Positions 55,707 through 64,000 of a stretch of DNA of 64,000 nt are shown one piece after another; position 1 is the stretch's first letter, and every line of letters begins with the position of its first letter. The stretch is taken from positions 1 through 64,000 of the forward strand of contig JAFXZF010000100.1 of NCBI GenBank assembly GCA_017541365.1, given 5' to 3'. The DNA is from Prevotella sp. (GTDB lineage Bacteria > Bacteroidota > Bacteroidia > Bacteroidales > Bacteroidaceae). The translations under genes and the position numbers were made by a program. The notes below the pieces were generated by a model. That model searched no databases. It saw only the letters and a list, made by a program, of their open reading frames with translations, and was not told the DNA's origin.

Positions 55707-57434
55707 TTACCTAATACTTTTCTCCACGTGCAACGGCTTGCCCTCGGGCGTGAAGCCATCGATGTGCACGGTATAACTGCCGTCGTCGCCTTTCGCCTTG
55801 CGTTCCCCCATAACCTTTGCCACGATAACCATGAGGGTTGTCTTGTCCTTTATTGTCAGATTGGAGTTCCAATATACCACAGGCCATGCTTGGTCAGCAG
55901 CAGGCTGATGGAACTTCTTATACTTCTGGTAGCCCAGTGGAAACACCATCTTCAGTGCAGCCGAGCGCGATGTGTTGCGTAGGTCGGCACCCTCCTTGAG
56001 AGTGATGCAGACAGCAGCATTGCCACGTCCAAATCCTGTCAGCATCATGGCATCTTCAGGCTTCAGCAGGTCTATGCGCTCTATTATCTCCATGGGATAC
56101 GACATTGCCACCATGCTGCCTACCGATGGCATGCCGTCCATATCGTCATCATCGTCAAAACCCTCCTCTATGCCGTCAACGAAGAAGCGCAGCGGTTTGT
56201 TGCGGTAGCACAGCACCCCGTTTATCATCCTCACTCCAGGCATGCGCATCAAAGCTGACTCCAGGTCGTATATACCTCGGTTCATCAGTTCATCAGCCAT
56301 CATCGTCCTCTCTGCAAAATGCTGGTAAGTCTCCGTAATCTTTTCACGTTTCTTTCCCCTCACCTCTATCTCCTCAAGCATCTGCGTATTGGCAAGGTCG
56401 ATGGTGCTCGATACTATCTTCATCTCCGATGGTACCTCGCTCTCGCGGCTGAAATAGTGGGGTAGGGCAGGCAGGTGGCTCACCCTCTCCGGCAGGCTGT
56501 CGCCGTCAAGTGTGATGTTCTCCATACGAGTGCGCTTCCCCTTCTTTGCAGAGATAAACACCACGGTGCTGTCTGGCAGGTCGAAGCCAGAGAACTCAAA
56601 TCGTCCGTCGCTTCCCGTTATGCGTGCCTCCGTAATCTTCTTCGTTGGCACCACGAGGCTCACCCTTACTCCCTCCTGCGGTTTCTTGGTGCTTATGTTG
56701 CCATACACCGTGCCAGATATCGTCTGTCCCAGTTCGTAAGGCATAGTGGGTGAGTACAGCCTCTGCGACTTCTTTATATCGTCAAGGGTAAAAAGGTCCG
56801 GCTGATGCTCTAATGACCACACAATGCTTGATGTAGAGTCGGCCCTGCACAGACGGTCGGCGGTAATCGACATCGCCACGTTAGAGCCGATGGGGACAAC
56901 GTCTGTTATTGGAAGTGTATCATGTATCTGCTCCCCTCTCTCCAAGAGAGGGGTAGGGGGTGAGTCTAGATTCCTCGGCAGCAATCCCCGTGATATATCC
57001 TTTGGGTTCATCACGTGCAGTCGTTTGCGGAAGAACATCTCCTCCGTAGTCCCCAGCATGTAGTATGTATAGGCAACGAGGGTGTAGTCGCCGCTTGTCA
57101 AGTCGGGAGGCATAGCGATGTAGCCCCTCATTCCCTTGCCTCTGTCCATCAGTTTTATGCGACTGCGCAGGTTGTCCGCCGCGTCGCGCAGCTCCACATA
57201 CACATATTTACTATGCGATGTCGTCACCCCTTTGCTGTTGCAGTCATATATCCACGCTCTCATCCTTGCCGTGTCGCCGGCAAGGTACAGGTCGCGGTCT
57301 GTCATCACATACACCTTCTCCTGCGGAAACATCTTACGTTGCCTCTCCAGCATGCTGGCATAGTCCTGTGCCATTGTCATGATGCACCATGTGAGACATA
57401 TCGCAGTCAGTATAATATGCTGTATTCTGTTCAT
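55707..57434 (-). CDS. Secreted protein with macroglobulin-like and TonB-plug domains, no barrel
   Basis: The 575-aa protein has a signal peptide (ICLTWCIMTMAQ). Residues about 40-140 look like an MG2-type macroglobulin domain (KVYVMTDRDLYLAGDTARM). A carboxypeptidase-regulatory-like beta-sandwich follows (SGTVYGNISTKKPQEGVRV, DGRFEFSGFDLPDS, about 235-310). A TonB-plug-like part (MLEEIEVRGKKRE ... DLESALMRMPGV ... RIDLLKPEDAMMLTGFG) comes next, but there is no room for a barrel. Such proteins are common in Bacteroidota and may act with an outer-membrane receptor; the receptor gene directly downstream supports this. The piece SPPTPLLERGE (near residue 160) comes from an inserted palindromic DNA element. 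Confidence 0.8.
   Translation of the reverse strand: MNRIQHIILTAICLTWCIMTMAQDYASMLERQRKMFPQEKVYVMTDRDLYLAGDTARMRAWIYDCNSKGVTTSHSKYVYVELRDAADNLRSRIKLMDRGKGMRGYIAMPPDLTSGDYTLVAYTYYMLGTTEEMFFRKRLHVMNPKDISRGLLPRNLDSPPTPLLERGEQIHDTLPITDVVPIGSNVAMSITADRLCRADSTSSIVWSLEHQPDLFTLDDIKKSQRLYSPTMPYELGQTISGTVYGNISTKKPQEGVRVSLVVPTKKITEARITGSDGRFEFSGFDLPDSTVVFISAKKGKRTRMENITLDGDSLPERVSHLPALPHYFSRESEVPSEMKIVSSTIDLANTQMLEEIEVRGKKREKITETYQHFAERTMMADELMNRGIYDLESALMRMPGVRMINGVLCYRNKPLRFFVDGIEEGFDDDDDMDGMPSVGSMVAMSYPMEIIERIDLLKPEDAMMLTGFGRGNAAVCITLKEGADLRNTSRSAALKMVFPLGYQKYKKFHQPAADQAWPVVYWNSNLTIKDKTTLMVIVAKVMGERKAKGDDGSYTVHIDGFTPEGKPLHVEKSIR
56931..56974 (-). repeat. Palindromic REP-like element inside the plug-type gene
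   Basis: CCCCTCTCT-CCA-AGAGAGGGG (56933-56953) followed by TAGGGGGTGAG, in frame and read as SPPTPLLERGE. This peptide signature is known from dispersed palindromes in other genomes. Confidence 0.75.
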
Positions 57435-57456
57435 GCTATAGTATCTAAATTTCTTG

Positions 57457-57464
57457 CAAAGGTA
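57457..57464 (-). promoter_or_regulatory. -7 promoter box of the plug-type/receptor operon
   Basis: TACCTTTG on the minus strand, 22 bases before ATG 57434. Confidence 0.6.
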
Positions 57465-57518
57465 CTAAAAATGAGTGCAATGACAAAATATATTTACAAA
57501 ATATAATAGGGTGTTTGG

Positions 57519-57607
57519 AAAAGATATCCTTTTAGGAGCTAAAAGGTATCCTTTAAGGGGCTAAAACATATCCTTTTGGGGGGCGAAAAGATATGCTTTT
57601 CGGTCAT
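57519..57607 (+). repeat. Four tandem 22-23-bp units with AAAAGATATCCTTTT-like palindromes
   Basis: Units start at 57519, 57541, 57563 and 57586. Each holds a near-palindrome of the form AAAAnATATnCTTTT (second copy GGTATCCTTT) followed by a G-rich tail. No unique spacers separate them, so it is not a CRISPR array. It lies between tRNA-Gln and the plug-type gene promoter. Confidence 0.85.
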
Positions 57608-57624
57608 GCTTTTGAATTGAAACA

Positions 57625-57662
57625 AAAAGAAAAATGCAACCTCCTAATTGTTAGGAAGTTGC
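57625..57662 (-). terminator. Terminator of tRNA-Gln
   Basis: Hairpin GCAACTTCCTAA-CAA-TTAGGAGGTTGC on the minus strand followed by ATTTTTCTTTTTG, 12 bases after the tRNA. Confidence 0.8.
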
Positions 57663-57673
57663 AAGCAGAAGAG

Positions 57674-57744
57674 TTGTCCTACGCGGATTCGAACCACGAC
57701 AAACAGAACCAAAACCTGTTGTGCTACCATTACACCATAGGACA
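57674..57744 (-). tRNA. tRNA-Gln (anticodon TTG)
   Basis: Read on the minus strand, acceptor arms TGTCCTA/TAGGACA pair perfectly, and GGTTCGAATCC forms the T loop. The anticodon arm ACAGG-TTTTGGT-TCTGT gives the anticodon TTG, reading CAA. The discriminator base is A and CCA is not encoded. It has its own promoter and terminator. Confidence 0.95.
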
Positions 57745-57805
57745 ATCCTATAAATATGACTGCCTATAAAGCCGACAGCGGGCTGCTATTCTTGTTTTGC
57801 GGCTG

Positions 57806-57835
57806 CAAAGATACAAAAAACGAGCGTAATAGCAA
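57806..57835 (-). promoter_or_regulatory. Promoter of tRNA-Gln
   Basis: On the minus strand TTG (57835-57833), 19 bases, TATCTTTG (57813-57806), about 60 bases upstream of the tRNA. A second box, TACCTTTG, lies at 57890-57883. Confidence 0.6.
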
Positions 57836-57923
57836 AATAAATTAATTTATTTTTGCATTACCGAGTGCATTATTACCTTATTCAAAGGTACGAAAAAATA
57901 ACGGGAACGGGAACAATCTCCAA

Positions 57924-59222
57924 TTATTTAACTGAAATGAGGTAATAATTTTTCTTGCCGCGCTGTGCGAGGATGTATTTGCCTGCGATAAGGTCAGCCT
58001 CGGTGAGTGGACGGTTTTGGTCAGTGAGTTTCTCCTTGTTGATGGAGACGCCACCGCCCTGTACCATCTTACGCATCTCGCCCTTTGAAGGGAATACCTT
58101 GCAGTCATCTCGAGTGAGTATCTCGATGGCTGGCTGTCCGAGCAGGTCCTTGCTGATAGCGAAGGTCTCTACACCCTCGAATACGTCGAGGAATGTCTGC
58201 TCATCAAGTTTCTCAAGGTTTTCCTTCGTTGACTTGCCGAAGAGTATGCCTGATGCCTCGATTGCTGCGTCGAGGTCTGCCTGAGAGTGAACGAGTACTG
58301 TGACTTCTTCAGCGAGGCGCTTCTGCAGTACACGACGTCCTGGATCTGCCTTATGCTCCTCTACGAGTGCATCGATGGTCTGCTTATCGAGACTGGTGAA
58401 TATCTTGATGTACTTCTCTGCGTCGTCGTCGCTGACGTTGAGCCAGAACTGATAGAACTTGTATGGTGAGGTGCGATTGCGGTCGAGCCAGATATTGCCT
58501 GACTCAGTCTTGCCAAACTTCTTGCCGTCGGCCTTGGTAATGAGTGGGCAGGTGAGGGCATAAGCCTCCTGGTCGTTGCCCAGGGTGCGACGTATGAGTT
58601 CGGTGCCTGTGGTCATGTTGCCCCACTGGTCGTTGCCGCCGAGCTGCATCTTGCAGTTCTTGGTCTGGTAGAGGTGCAGGAAGTCATAGCCCTGCAAGAG
58701 CTGGTAGGTGAACTCAGTGAAGGAAAGTCCGTCGCGTGCGGTGCCGTTGAGACGCTGCTGCACGGAGTCTTTTGCCATCATGTAGTTGACGGTGATATGC
58801 TTGCCCACGGTACGTGCGAAGTCGAGGAAGGTGAAGTCCTTCATCCAGTCGTAGTTGTTGACCATCTCTGCAGCATTGGGCTCCTTGGAGTCGAAGTCGA
58901 GGAACTTGGATACCTGCTTCTTGATGCACTCCTGATTGTGGTATAGTGTCTCGGAATCGAGCAGGTTGCGCTCCTGTGACTTGCCTGAGGGGTCGCCTAT
59001 CATGCCTGTGGCGCCGCCAACGAGGATGATGGGTTTGTGACCGCACTGCTGCAGATGACGCAGCATCATGATGCCACAGAGGTGGCCTATGTGTAGAGAG
59101 TCGGCGGTAGGGTCGGTGCCGAGGTATGCTGTCACCATCTCTTTCTGTAACAGCTCTTCTGCGCCTGGCATAACCTGTGCGAGCATGCCGCGCCATTTGA
59201 GTTCTTCGATGAAATTTTTCAT
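57924..59222 (-). CDS. tyrS: Tyrosyl-tRNA synthetase
   Basis: TyrS charges tRNA-Tyr with tyrosine. The 432-aa class I synthetase has the HIGH-type motif in SLHIGHL near residue 43, the tyrosine-pocket region [26 protein letters not shown] near 197, and the KMSKS counterpart KFGKTESGN near 236. An S4 RNA-binding domain at the C-terminus (about 365-432) ends with RGKKNYYLI. Length is normal. The upstream spacer (59241-59283) is a tandem CTATAGTG-type repeat. Confidence 0.96.
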   Translation of the reverse strand: MKNFIEELKWRGMLAQVMPGAEELLQKEMVTAYLGTDPTADSLHIGHLCGIMMLRHLQQCGHKPIILVGGATGMIGDPSGKSQERNLLDSETLYHNQECIKKQVSKFLDFDSKEPNAAEMVNNYDWMKDFTFLDFARTVGKHITVNYMMAKDSVQQRLNGTARDGLSFTEFTYQLLQGYDFLHLYQTKNCKMQLGGNDQWGNMTTGTELIRRTLGNDQEAYALTCPLITKADGKKFGKTESGNIWLDRNRTSPYKFYQFWLNVSDDDAEKYIKIFTSLDKQTIDALVEEHKADPGRRVLQKRLAEEVTVLVHSQADLDAAIEASGILFGKSTKENLEKLDEQTFLDVFEGVETFAISKDLLGQPAIEILTRDDCKVFPSKGEMRKMVQGGGVSINKEKLTDQNRPLTEADLIAGKYILAQRGKKNYYLISVK

Positions 59223-59240
59223 TGTTATTTTGATTTTTAT

Positions 59241-59283
59241 ATAGTGCCTATAGTGGCTATAGTATCTATAGTGACTATAGTAA
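59241..59283 (-). repeat. CTATAGTG-type tandem repeat upstream of tyrS
   Basis: Units such as TGCCTATAG, TGGCTATAG, TATCTATAG and TGACTATAG in tandem between yidD and tyrS. Confidence 0.75.
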
Positions 59284-59295
59284 TATTATAGGATT

Positions 59296-59517
59296 CTATG
59301 GTACTGGGTCATACCCGCTGCCACCCCATGGATGGCATCTTAGTATTCGCTTGACGGCGAGCCATAGTCCCTTCAGTGGTCCGTGCTTGATGATTGCCTC
59401 CCTGGCATATTGTGAACAGGTGGGAGTGAAGCGACAGGAGGGGGGGGTGAAAGGGCTGATGCACGTCTGATAGAATGCTATGGGTGCTATGAGCAGTGCT
59501 GTCAGGATTTTGCGCAT
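59296..59517 (-). CDS. yidD: Membrane protein insertion efficiency factor YidD
   Basis: A 73-aa protein with the family pattern [27 protein letters not shown] and [12 protein letters not shown], here split at residues 16-42 and 62-73. YidD helps insertion of inner-membrane proteins with YidC. It overlaps rnpA by 16 bp, the usual arrangement. Confidence 0.95.
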   Translation of the reverse strand: MRKILTALLIAPIAFYQTCISPFTPPSCRFTPTCSQYAREAIIKHGPLKGLWLAVKRILRCHPWGGSGYDPVP

Positions 59518-59894
59518 GACTCGGTGACTCTTTGCAGCAGGTTGCGTACCTTGCCTGTGATGAAGCTTGAGGGGTAATGCCTACTATCGAGCCATATGAA
59601 TGCCATAGTGAGGGCTTTTCCTTCGGGCAACTGCAACAACTCCTTGTTGTTGCGGTATGCTTCGCGCAGCTGTCGCTTGATGCGGTTGCGGTCCACGGCG
59701 TGACGGAACTGTCTCTTGGGTACCGATATCATCATGGCAGTGGCGTGATCGTCGGTACTTATCATGCGATATACCATGCGCAGTGGATAGGCTGACAGGC
59801 TCCTGCTACCCTTGCCAGGCTCAAAGAGCTGATCGATGAGATAGTGGCTGCACAGCCTCTCGCTCTTTGACAATTGACAATTCGGGTGTTTCAT
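59502..59894 (-). CDS. rnpA: Ribonuclease P protein component
   Basis: The 130-aa basic protein assists RNase P RNA in trimming the 5' ends of tRNA precursors. The RNR signature is present as [17 protein letters not shown] near residues 66-82, and VPKRQF precedes it. Its end overlaps yidD. A 36-bp CTTTAAAC-type repeat spacer separates it from hemD. Confidence 0.94.
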   Translation of the reverse strand: MKHPNCQLSKSERLCSHYLIDQLFEPGKGSRSLSAYPLRMVYRMISTDDHATAMMISVPKRQFRHAVDRNRIKRQLREAYRNNKELLQLPEGKALTMAFIWLDSRHYPSSFITGKVRNLLQRVTESCAKS

Positions 59895-59930
59895 AATGAA
59901 AACCTTAAACCTTTAAACCTTTAAACGCTC

Positions 59931-60680
59931 TCAGTCTTCCATCTCCTGCAGGAAGTGTCGCAGTGCTCCTGTCATGGATGGGTAGCGGTCGGTAGGCGCT
60001 TCGAGATGGAGGTCAAAGCCTGACTCGCGTGCTGCCTTGGCAGTAGAGGGCCCGAAGGTACCTATCATCAGTTTGTCGGACTTCATCTTGGGGAAATTTT
60101 CCTTCAGTGACTTGATGCCGGCAGGTGAGAAGAAGAGTGCCATGTCGTAGTCGAAGGCTTTTTTCTCCTCCTCGGTAAAGTCATTGCTGACGGTGCGGTA
60201 CATGACGCACTCTTGGTGGTTGAGCTCTTTGGAGTCGAGGAGTTTGGAGATGGAGTCGTTGGCAACACTGCTCAGCGGTACGAGGTATTTCTCTGTCTTG
60301 TGCTTGAGCATGGCGGGAATGAGGTCGTCGATCTTGCCTGTTGAACCGAAGAATATCTTGCGCTTGCGGTATGGTGCATACTTCTGTATGTAGAGTGCTA
60401 TTGTTTCGGTAACACAGAAATATTTTGTGGTTTCGGGCATGGTGATACGCATGTCCTTGGTGAGTTGAAAGAAGTGGTCGATGGCGTGGCGTGATGTGAA
60501 TACTATCGCCGTGTAGTTGGAGATATTTACCTTCTGCTGGCGAAACTCCTGTGCTGTCAATCCTTCAACTTTGATGAATGGACGGAATACGAGTTCTACG
60601 TCAAACTGCTTGGCTATCTCGTAGTATGGAGAGTTGCTGCTTGTGGGTTGTGGTTGTGATACGAGAATCTTTTTTACCAT
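59931..60680 (-). CDS. hemD: Uroporphyrinogen-III synthase family protein
   Basis: The 249-aa protein starts MVKKILVSQPQP and shows the family's low but typical conservation: FTSRHAIDHFF near 65, FFSPAGIKSLKENFP near 190, and IGTFGPSTAKAARESGF near 215. HemD cyclises hydroxymethylbilane in heme and corrin synthesis. No other tetrapyrrole genes are near, and Bacteroidota often carry this gene next to rnpA. It starts 9 bp after the DUF4271 gene; an internal promoter-like TACCTTTG lies at 60776-60769. Confidence 0.85.
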   Translation of the reverse strand: MVKKILVSQPQPTSSNSPYYEIAKQFDVELVFRPFIKVEGLTAQEFRQQKVNISNYTAIVFTSRHAIDHFFQLTKDMRITMPETTKYFCVTETIALYIQKYAPYRKRKIFFGSTGKIDDLIPAMLKHKTEKYLVPLSSVANDSISKLLDSKELNHQECVMYRTVSNDFTEEEKKAFDYDMALFFSPAGIKSLKENFPKMKSDKLMIGTFGPSTAKAARESGFDLHLEAPTDRYPSMTGALRHFLQEMED

Positions 60681-60689
60681 CGTTGGTGC

Positions 60690-61475
60690 TTAAATGTTAG
60701 TGCTTAGTGTGTTAGAGATTATTGCTAATATGCCTATTGTTAATGCGATGGGTACCGCTTCGAGGGTGCAAAGGTACAAAAAAAATCGCAAAAAACTGCC
60801 ATTTTTCTTGAAAAAGATGCAATACACCTTGTATAAATAGATAACTTTGGTGATTATGAATGCTCCAAGGAGTATATAGAGGCACGTTGTGGCGCTGCAT
60901 CCGAGAAAGAGGTACATGATGATGACGGGAAGCAGTAGTACGCTATCGAGGGCGAGAAAAAAATGCCGTTCGATGTTGCTCATACGCCGTTGTGAGAGAG
61001 CGAAGAAGGTGGCACCAACAACTCGTGTGGCAATAGCCCTGATCACCACATATAAGAAGTATGCGATGGCATATATGCCGATAACGACGTATCTGCCGGG
61101 CGCTGGATATGCTGTGATATGCCCCATCTCGATGCAGCAGGCATAGGTGAGGAGTGCTGCCAGCAGCATGCCTTGAAATATGAAGTAGTTGAGATATGAA
61201 GACTTCTTGATGGTCTCGCGCAGGGTATATGATTGTTCTGAAGGCGGATGCGACAGACTGTCCAGCTTGTACTGTATAAAAGGGAAGGCTATCTTGCCCG
61301 TGAAGAGTGAGATGATGGTCATCAGCAGGATGGCTGCGATGATATAGTCATCATTGTTTAGTGGGGTGGCAATGAGTTCGCCTGACTCACCTAAACTGCG
61401 TAGCGAGAGGTCTCCATGCCATAGTTGTGATGTGGCAGAAAAGAAATTATCGAATATGTTGGCAGGAGAGGGCAA
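60690..61475 (-). CDS. DUF4271 family membrane protein
   Basis: The 261-aa protein has about six hydrophobic segments (for example YIIAAILLMTIISLF, GMLLAALLTYACCI, VVIGIYAIAYFLYVVIRAI, VLLLPVIIMYLFLG, IPIALTIGILAII-like at the end). It matches by layout and context the DUF4271 proteins that precede hemD in Bacteroidota. Function unknown. The start MPSPANIFDN is the first ATG after the rpsO terminator. Confidence 0.8.
   Translation of the reverse strand: MPSPANIFDNFFSATSQLWHGDLSLRSLGESGELIATPLNNDDYIIAAILLMTIISLFTGKIAFPFIQYKLDSLSHPPSEQSYTLRETIKKSSYLNYFIFQGMLLAALLTYACCIEMGHITAYPAPGRYVVIGIYAIAYFLYVVIRAIATRVVGATFFALSQRRMSNIERHFFLALDSVLLLPVIIMYLFLGCSATTCLYILLGAFIITKVIYLYKVYCIFFKKNGSFLRFFLYLCTLEAVPIALTIGILAIISNTLSTNI
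60769..60776 (-). promoter_or_regulatory. Possible internal promoter for hemD
   Basis: TACCTTTG on the minus strand inside the 3' end of the DUF4271 gene, about 85 bases before the hemD ATG. Coding constraint could also explain it. Confidence 0.35.
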
Positions 61476-61517
61476 GGGGGAGAGAATGTAGAGTATAGAG
61501 TGTAAAGTGTAAAGGTT

Positions 61518-61553
61518 GAAAAAAAAACCGCAAAAGCTATTGTGCTTTTGCGG
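61518..61553 (-). terminator. Terminator of rpsO
   Basis: Stem CCGCAAAAGC/GCTTTTGCGG, 6-base loop, then nine or more T on the minus strand. Confidence 0.92.
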
Positions 61554-61580
61554 GGTATTTCTTTAGTCGTTATGATTTGA

Positions 61581-61850
61581 TTACTTACGGAGGCCGAGAG
61601 CCTTAACGATAGCACGATAACGATTGATGTCGCGGTCATAGAGGTAGTCGAGCAGTGCGCGGCGCTTACCTACGAGCTGTGTCAGTGAGCGTGCTGTGCG
61701 ATAGTCCTTGTGATTGGCCTTCAGATGCTCAGTGAGGTGCTTGATACGATAGGTGAAGAGTGCAATCTGGCTCTCAGCAGAACCTGTATCGGTAGCTGAC
61801 TTGCCATACTGTCCGAAGATCTCTGTCTTCTTTGCGTTGTCTAAATACAT
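61581..61850 (-). CDS. rpsO: 30S ribosomal protein S15
   Basis: The 89-aa protein has the S15 pattern: TGSAESQIALFTYRI (18-32), HLKANHKDYRTARSL, and GKRRALLDYL near 60. It binds 16S rRNA early in 30S assembly. The frame is open from 61949, but MYLDNAKK at 61850 gives the normal length. The promoter box at 61988 leaves a leader of about 125 bases, long enough for feedback control by S15, although no fold was proven. It is bounded by its own promoter and terminator. Confidence 0.96.
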   Translation of the reverse strand: MYLDNAKKTEIFGQYGKSATDTGSAESQIALFTYRIKHLTEHLKANHKDYRTARSLTQLVGKRRALLDYLYDRDINRYRAIVKALGLRK

Positions 61851-61980
61851 AATGTTGTTTTGAGTGTGTGACTGTAAGTGAGTAATTGATATTACTATCA
61901 CATATCTCTGATGCTCTTCCTGCCCAGTCACTTCAAGCAATGGAGACATCGTCGAATGCGGCTTTTCTTAAAAGCGGGTG

Positions 61981-61988
61981 CAAAATTA
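61981..61988 (-). promoter_or_regulatory. -7 promoter box of rpsO
   Basis: TAATTTTG on the minus strand, about 130 bases before ATG 61850. Directly upstream are GGGAACGGGAAC and GCTAACGTTAAC repeats. Confidence 0.55.
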
Positions 61989-62065
61989 CAAAAAAATAAC
62001 GGGAACGGGAACGCTAACGTTAACTTTTTTCAATTTTCAATTTTATTTTTTCAATTATTTAACAT

Positions 62066-64000
62066 TTATTCTTCAAAATATACCCTCTTTACACGGTTGC
62101 TGATACCTGTAAGGATTTCGTAGGGTATGGTTTGAAGTTTGTCGGAAAGAACGGTGACGGGGAGGTTGGTGCCAAATATCTCGACGCTGTCACCCTCCTT
62201 GCAGTTGATATCGGTAACATCGATCATGCATACGTCCATGCAGATATTGCCCACATACTCTGCCTTCTTGCCATTGACGAGACAGTATCCGTGGCGGTTG
62301 CCGAGATGTCGGTTGAGTCCGTCGGCATAGCCGATAGGTATGGCTGCTATGATGCTGTCGCGATCGAGTATGGTACGGCGTGAGTAACCTATGCTTTCGC
62401 CTGCCTTGACGTGGCGCAGTTGCAGTATGGTGGTCTTGAGCGAGGAGACATTGTGTATAATCTCGTTGGTGCGTGGGTTGATGCCATAGAGCCCCAATCC
62501 CAGTCGGCACATATCCATCTGACGCTCAGGGAAATGCTCTATGCCGGCACTGTTGCATATGTGGCGCAGTATATGGTGCGAGAATGCTGCCTGCAGGGCA
62601 TCGGCTCCCTTGGTGTAGATTTCAAACTGATGAGCTGAGAAATCGTCAAACGCATCGTCGTCGCTACCCACAAAGTGTGAGAACACGGAGCGTGGGATGA
62701 GGGCATTCTGATTTTTCAGATAGTCGATGAGGCGAGGCATGTCATCAACGGGATGGAAACCGAGGCGGCACATGCCCGTATCGAGTTTGATGTGTATGGG
62801 CCATCCTGTGATACCCTCCTTGCGTGCTGCCTTGCGAAGGGCATCGAGCAGGCGGAAGGAATAGACCTCGGGTTCGAGGTCGTAGTCAAACATGGTCTTG
62901 AAGGCTGTCATCTCGGGATTCATAATCATGATGTTGGCGGTGATGCCAGCCTTGCGTAGTGCTACGCCCTCGTCAGCCACTGCCACGGCGAGGTAATCTA
63001 CGCGGTGGTCCTGCAGTGTCTTGGCTATCTCCACTGCTCCTGCTCCGTAGCCGTCGGCCTTTATCATGCATACCAGTTTGGTGCCTCTCTTCATCTGGCT
63101 TCGATACCAGTTGAGATTGGCTACGACAGCTGACAGATTTACCTCAAGGGTGGTTTCGTGGACTTTCTCTACCAACTGGTCAGTGATGGTGTCAAAGGAG
63201 AAACGTCGTGCGCCCTTGATGAGTATCACCTCGTCGTGAAGGTTGGTGAAATCGCTTGAGTCGAGGAATGAAGCAGTATCGGCGTAGAAACGACTGTCGT
63301 CAATCTTTATGAGGTTGGCATTGTCCTTTAGTGCCTTGCCGATTCCTATAAACTTCTCTACTCCTCGGCTGACGATGAGGTCAGAAACCTGTCGATACAG
63401 TTCTCTCTCAGCTATGCCGCTCTGCTCTATGTCGCTGAGTATCAGGGTGCGTCGGCGCCCCTTGTGGTCAGGTCGCCGATGCATGAAGTCGAGTGCTATG
63501 TCGAGGCTTGCGAGGTCGGAGTTGTAGGAGTCATTGATGAGTGTACACCCATTGCGTCCCTCCTTTACCTCCAAGCGCATGGCGACGGGTTCGAGGAGCA
63601 TCATGCGCTCTGCCAGTTCCTCTTTGCTCAGTCCGAGGTACAGTGCTGCTACGGCGCATGTGATGGAGTTTTCAATCTCTGCCTCGCTGATATATGGCAG
63701 GGAGTAGGTGCCCTCTTCTCCTTCGTAGGTATATGTTATGCGTGTGGTGCCCCCTGCAGAGTTTTCGCAGGGTGTGGTCTCTATGTGGCTCACAAAGAAG
63801 GAGACTGTGCTGTCACTGAGCGACCAACTGAGTGTCTTGCCTCTGAAGGTGCTTCCCTTCAGTACTCGGAATGCTACATCGTTGTCGGCAGGGTAGATGA
63901 GAGCTTCACAGTTGCTGAAAAGTTGGAATTTTTCGCGGCACTTGTCCTCCAGTGAGTGGAAGTTCTCCTGATGGGCCAGTCCCAAACTGGTGAAGATGCC
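62066..64000 (-). CDS. Bifunctional MurF ligase / alanine racemase, 5' end outside the window
   Basis: The visible 640-odd residues hold the C-terminal part of MurF (UDP-MurNAc-tripeptide:D-Ala-D-Ala ligase; for example LINDSYNSDLASLDIAL and the FIGIGKAL region) fused to a full alanine racemase. The racemase part begins near VHETTLEVNLSAV. It has the PLP lysine in CMIKADGYGAG and the catalytic tyrosine region IGYSRRT, followed by AAIPIGYADG and NICMDVCMIDVT. One protein thus makes D-alanine and helps join D-Ala-D-Ala to the peptidoglycan precursor; this fusion is common in Bacteroidota. The codons to the window edge (GIFTSLGLAHQENF) stay in frame, so the gene continues beyond 64000. Confidence 0.94.
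   Translation of the reverse strand, partial: GIFTSLGLAHQENFHSLEDKCREKFQLFSNCEALIYPADNDVAFRVLKGSTFRGKTLSWSLSDSTVSFFVSHIETTPCENSAGGTTRITYTYEGEEGTYSLPYISEAEIENSITCAVAALYLGLSKEELAERMMLLEPVAMRLEVKEGRNGCTLINDSYNSDLASLDIALDFMHRRPDHKGRRRTLILSDIEQSGIAERELYRQVSDLIVSRGVEKFIGIGKALKDNANLIKIDDSRFYADTASFLDSSDFTNLHDEVILIKGARRFSFDTITDQLVEKVHETTLEVNLSAVVANLNWYRSQMKRGTKLVCMIKADGYGAGAVEIAKTLQDHRVDYLAVAVADEGVALRKAGITANIMIMNPEMTAFKTMFDYDLEPEVYSFRLLDALRKAARKEGITGWPIHIKLDTGMCRLGFHPVDDMPRLIDYLKNQNALIPRSVFSHFVGSDDDAFDDFSAHQFEIYTKGADALQAAFSHHILRHICNSAGIEHFPERQMDMCRLGLGLYGINPRTNEIIHNVSSLKTTILQLRHVKAGESIGYSRRTILDRDSIIAAIPIGYADGLNRHLGNRHGYCLVNGKKAEYVGNICMDVCMIDVTDINCKEGDSVEIFGTNLPVTVLSDKLQTIPYEILTGISNRVKRVYFEE

Noticed and set aside
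57519..57607. Possible CRISPR array
   Set aside because: The four units are adjacent without unique spacers and no cas gene is present.

Overview
The window looks like chromosomal DNA of a Bacteroidota member, most likely Prevotella or a close relative. Supporting signs are promoters of the Bacteroidota type (-7 box TAnnTTTG, often with TTG about 20 bases upstream), a type III glutamine synthetase, a fused MurF/alanine racemase, C-terminal tails of the type IX secretion system (T9SS) on large secreted enzymes, and the order DUF4271 - hemD - rnpA - yidD - tyrS. There is no sign of a phage, plasmid, transposase or CRISPR array.

Positions 1-15.3 kb carry housekeeping genes: priA, a FabK-like flavoprotein, lptB, a PurF-like protein with fabI (minus strand), a phosphopantetheinyl transferase with a gamma-carbonic anhydrase, a GSCFA protein with a biotin ligase, pyrH, a nucleoside kinase, glnN and a small HExxH protein. 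Two intergenic stretches look like minus-strand non-coding RNA genes with their own promoters and terminators (about 4.37-4.75 kb and 8.67-8.80 kb).

Positions 15.4-52.3 kb form a secreted pectin-degradation and surface-protein region, all on the plus strand. It holds three large multidomain pectate lyases (1065, 1460 and 1852 aa, the last with two PL1 domains), a 50-aa peptide, two giant proteins (3734 and 3210 aa) built largely from V-Y/F-G-G-G repeats, and a smaller PL1 lyase. That makes five PL1 catalytic domains with no SusC/SusD pair. A strong two-way terminator at 52.3 kb closes the region.

Positions 52.3-64 kb are on the minus strand: a stand-alone homoserine dehydrogenase, a TonB-dependent receptor with a TonB-plug-type lipid- or surface-associated protein, tRNA-Gln, tyrS, yidD, rnpA, hemD, a DUF4271 membrane protein, rpsO and the 3' part of murF-alr, which runs off the right edge.

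The most notable signals are the paired giant repeat proteins, a second unnamed repeat inside the first of them, the candidate ncRNAs, promoter-associated TGTGTGCGYACACA-like palindromes, a PurF paralogue without its catalytic cysteine, and several palindromic or short-repeat DNA elements inserted in frame into ordinary genes (homoserine dehydrogenase, the plug protein, the second giant protein, perhaps priA).
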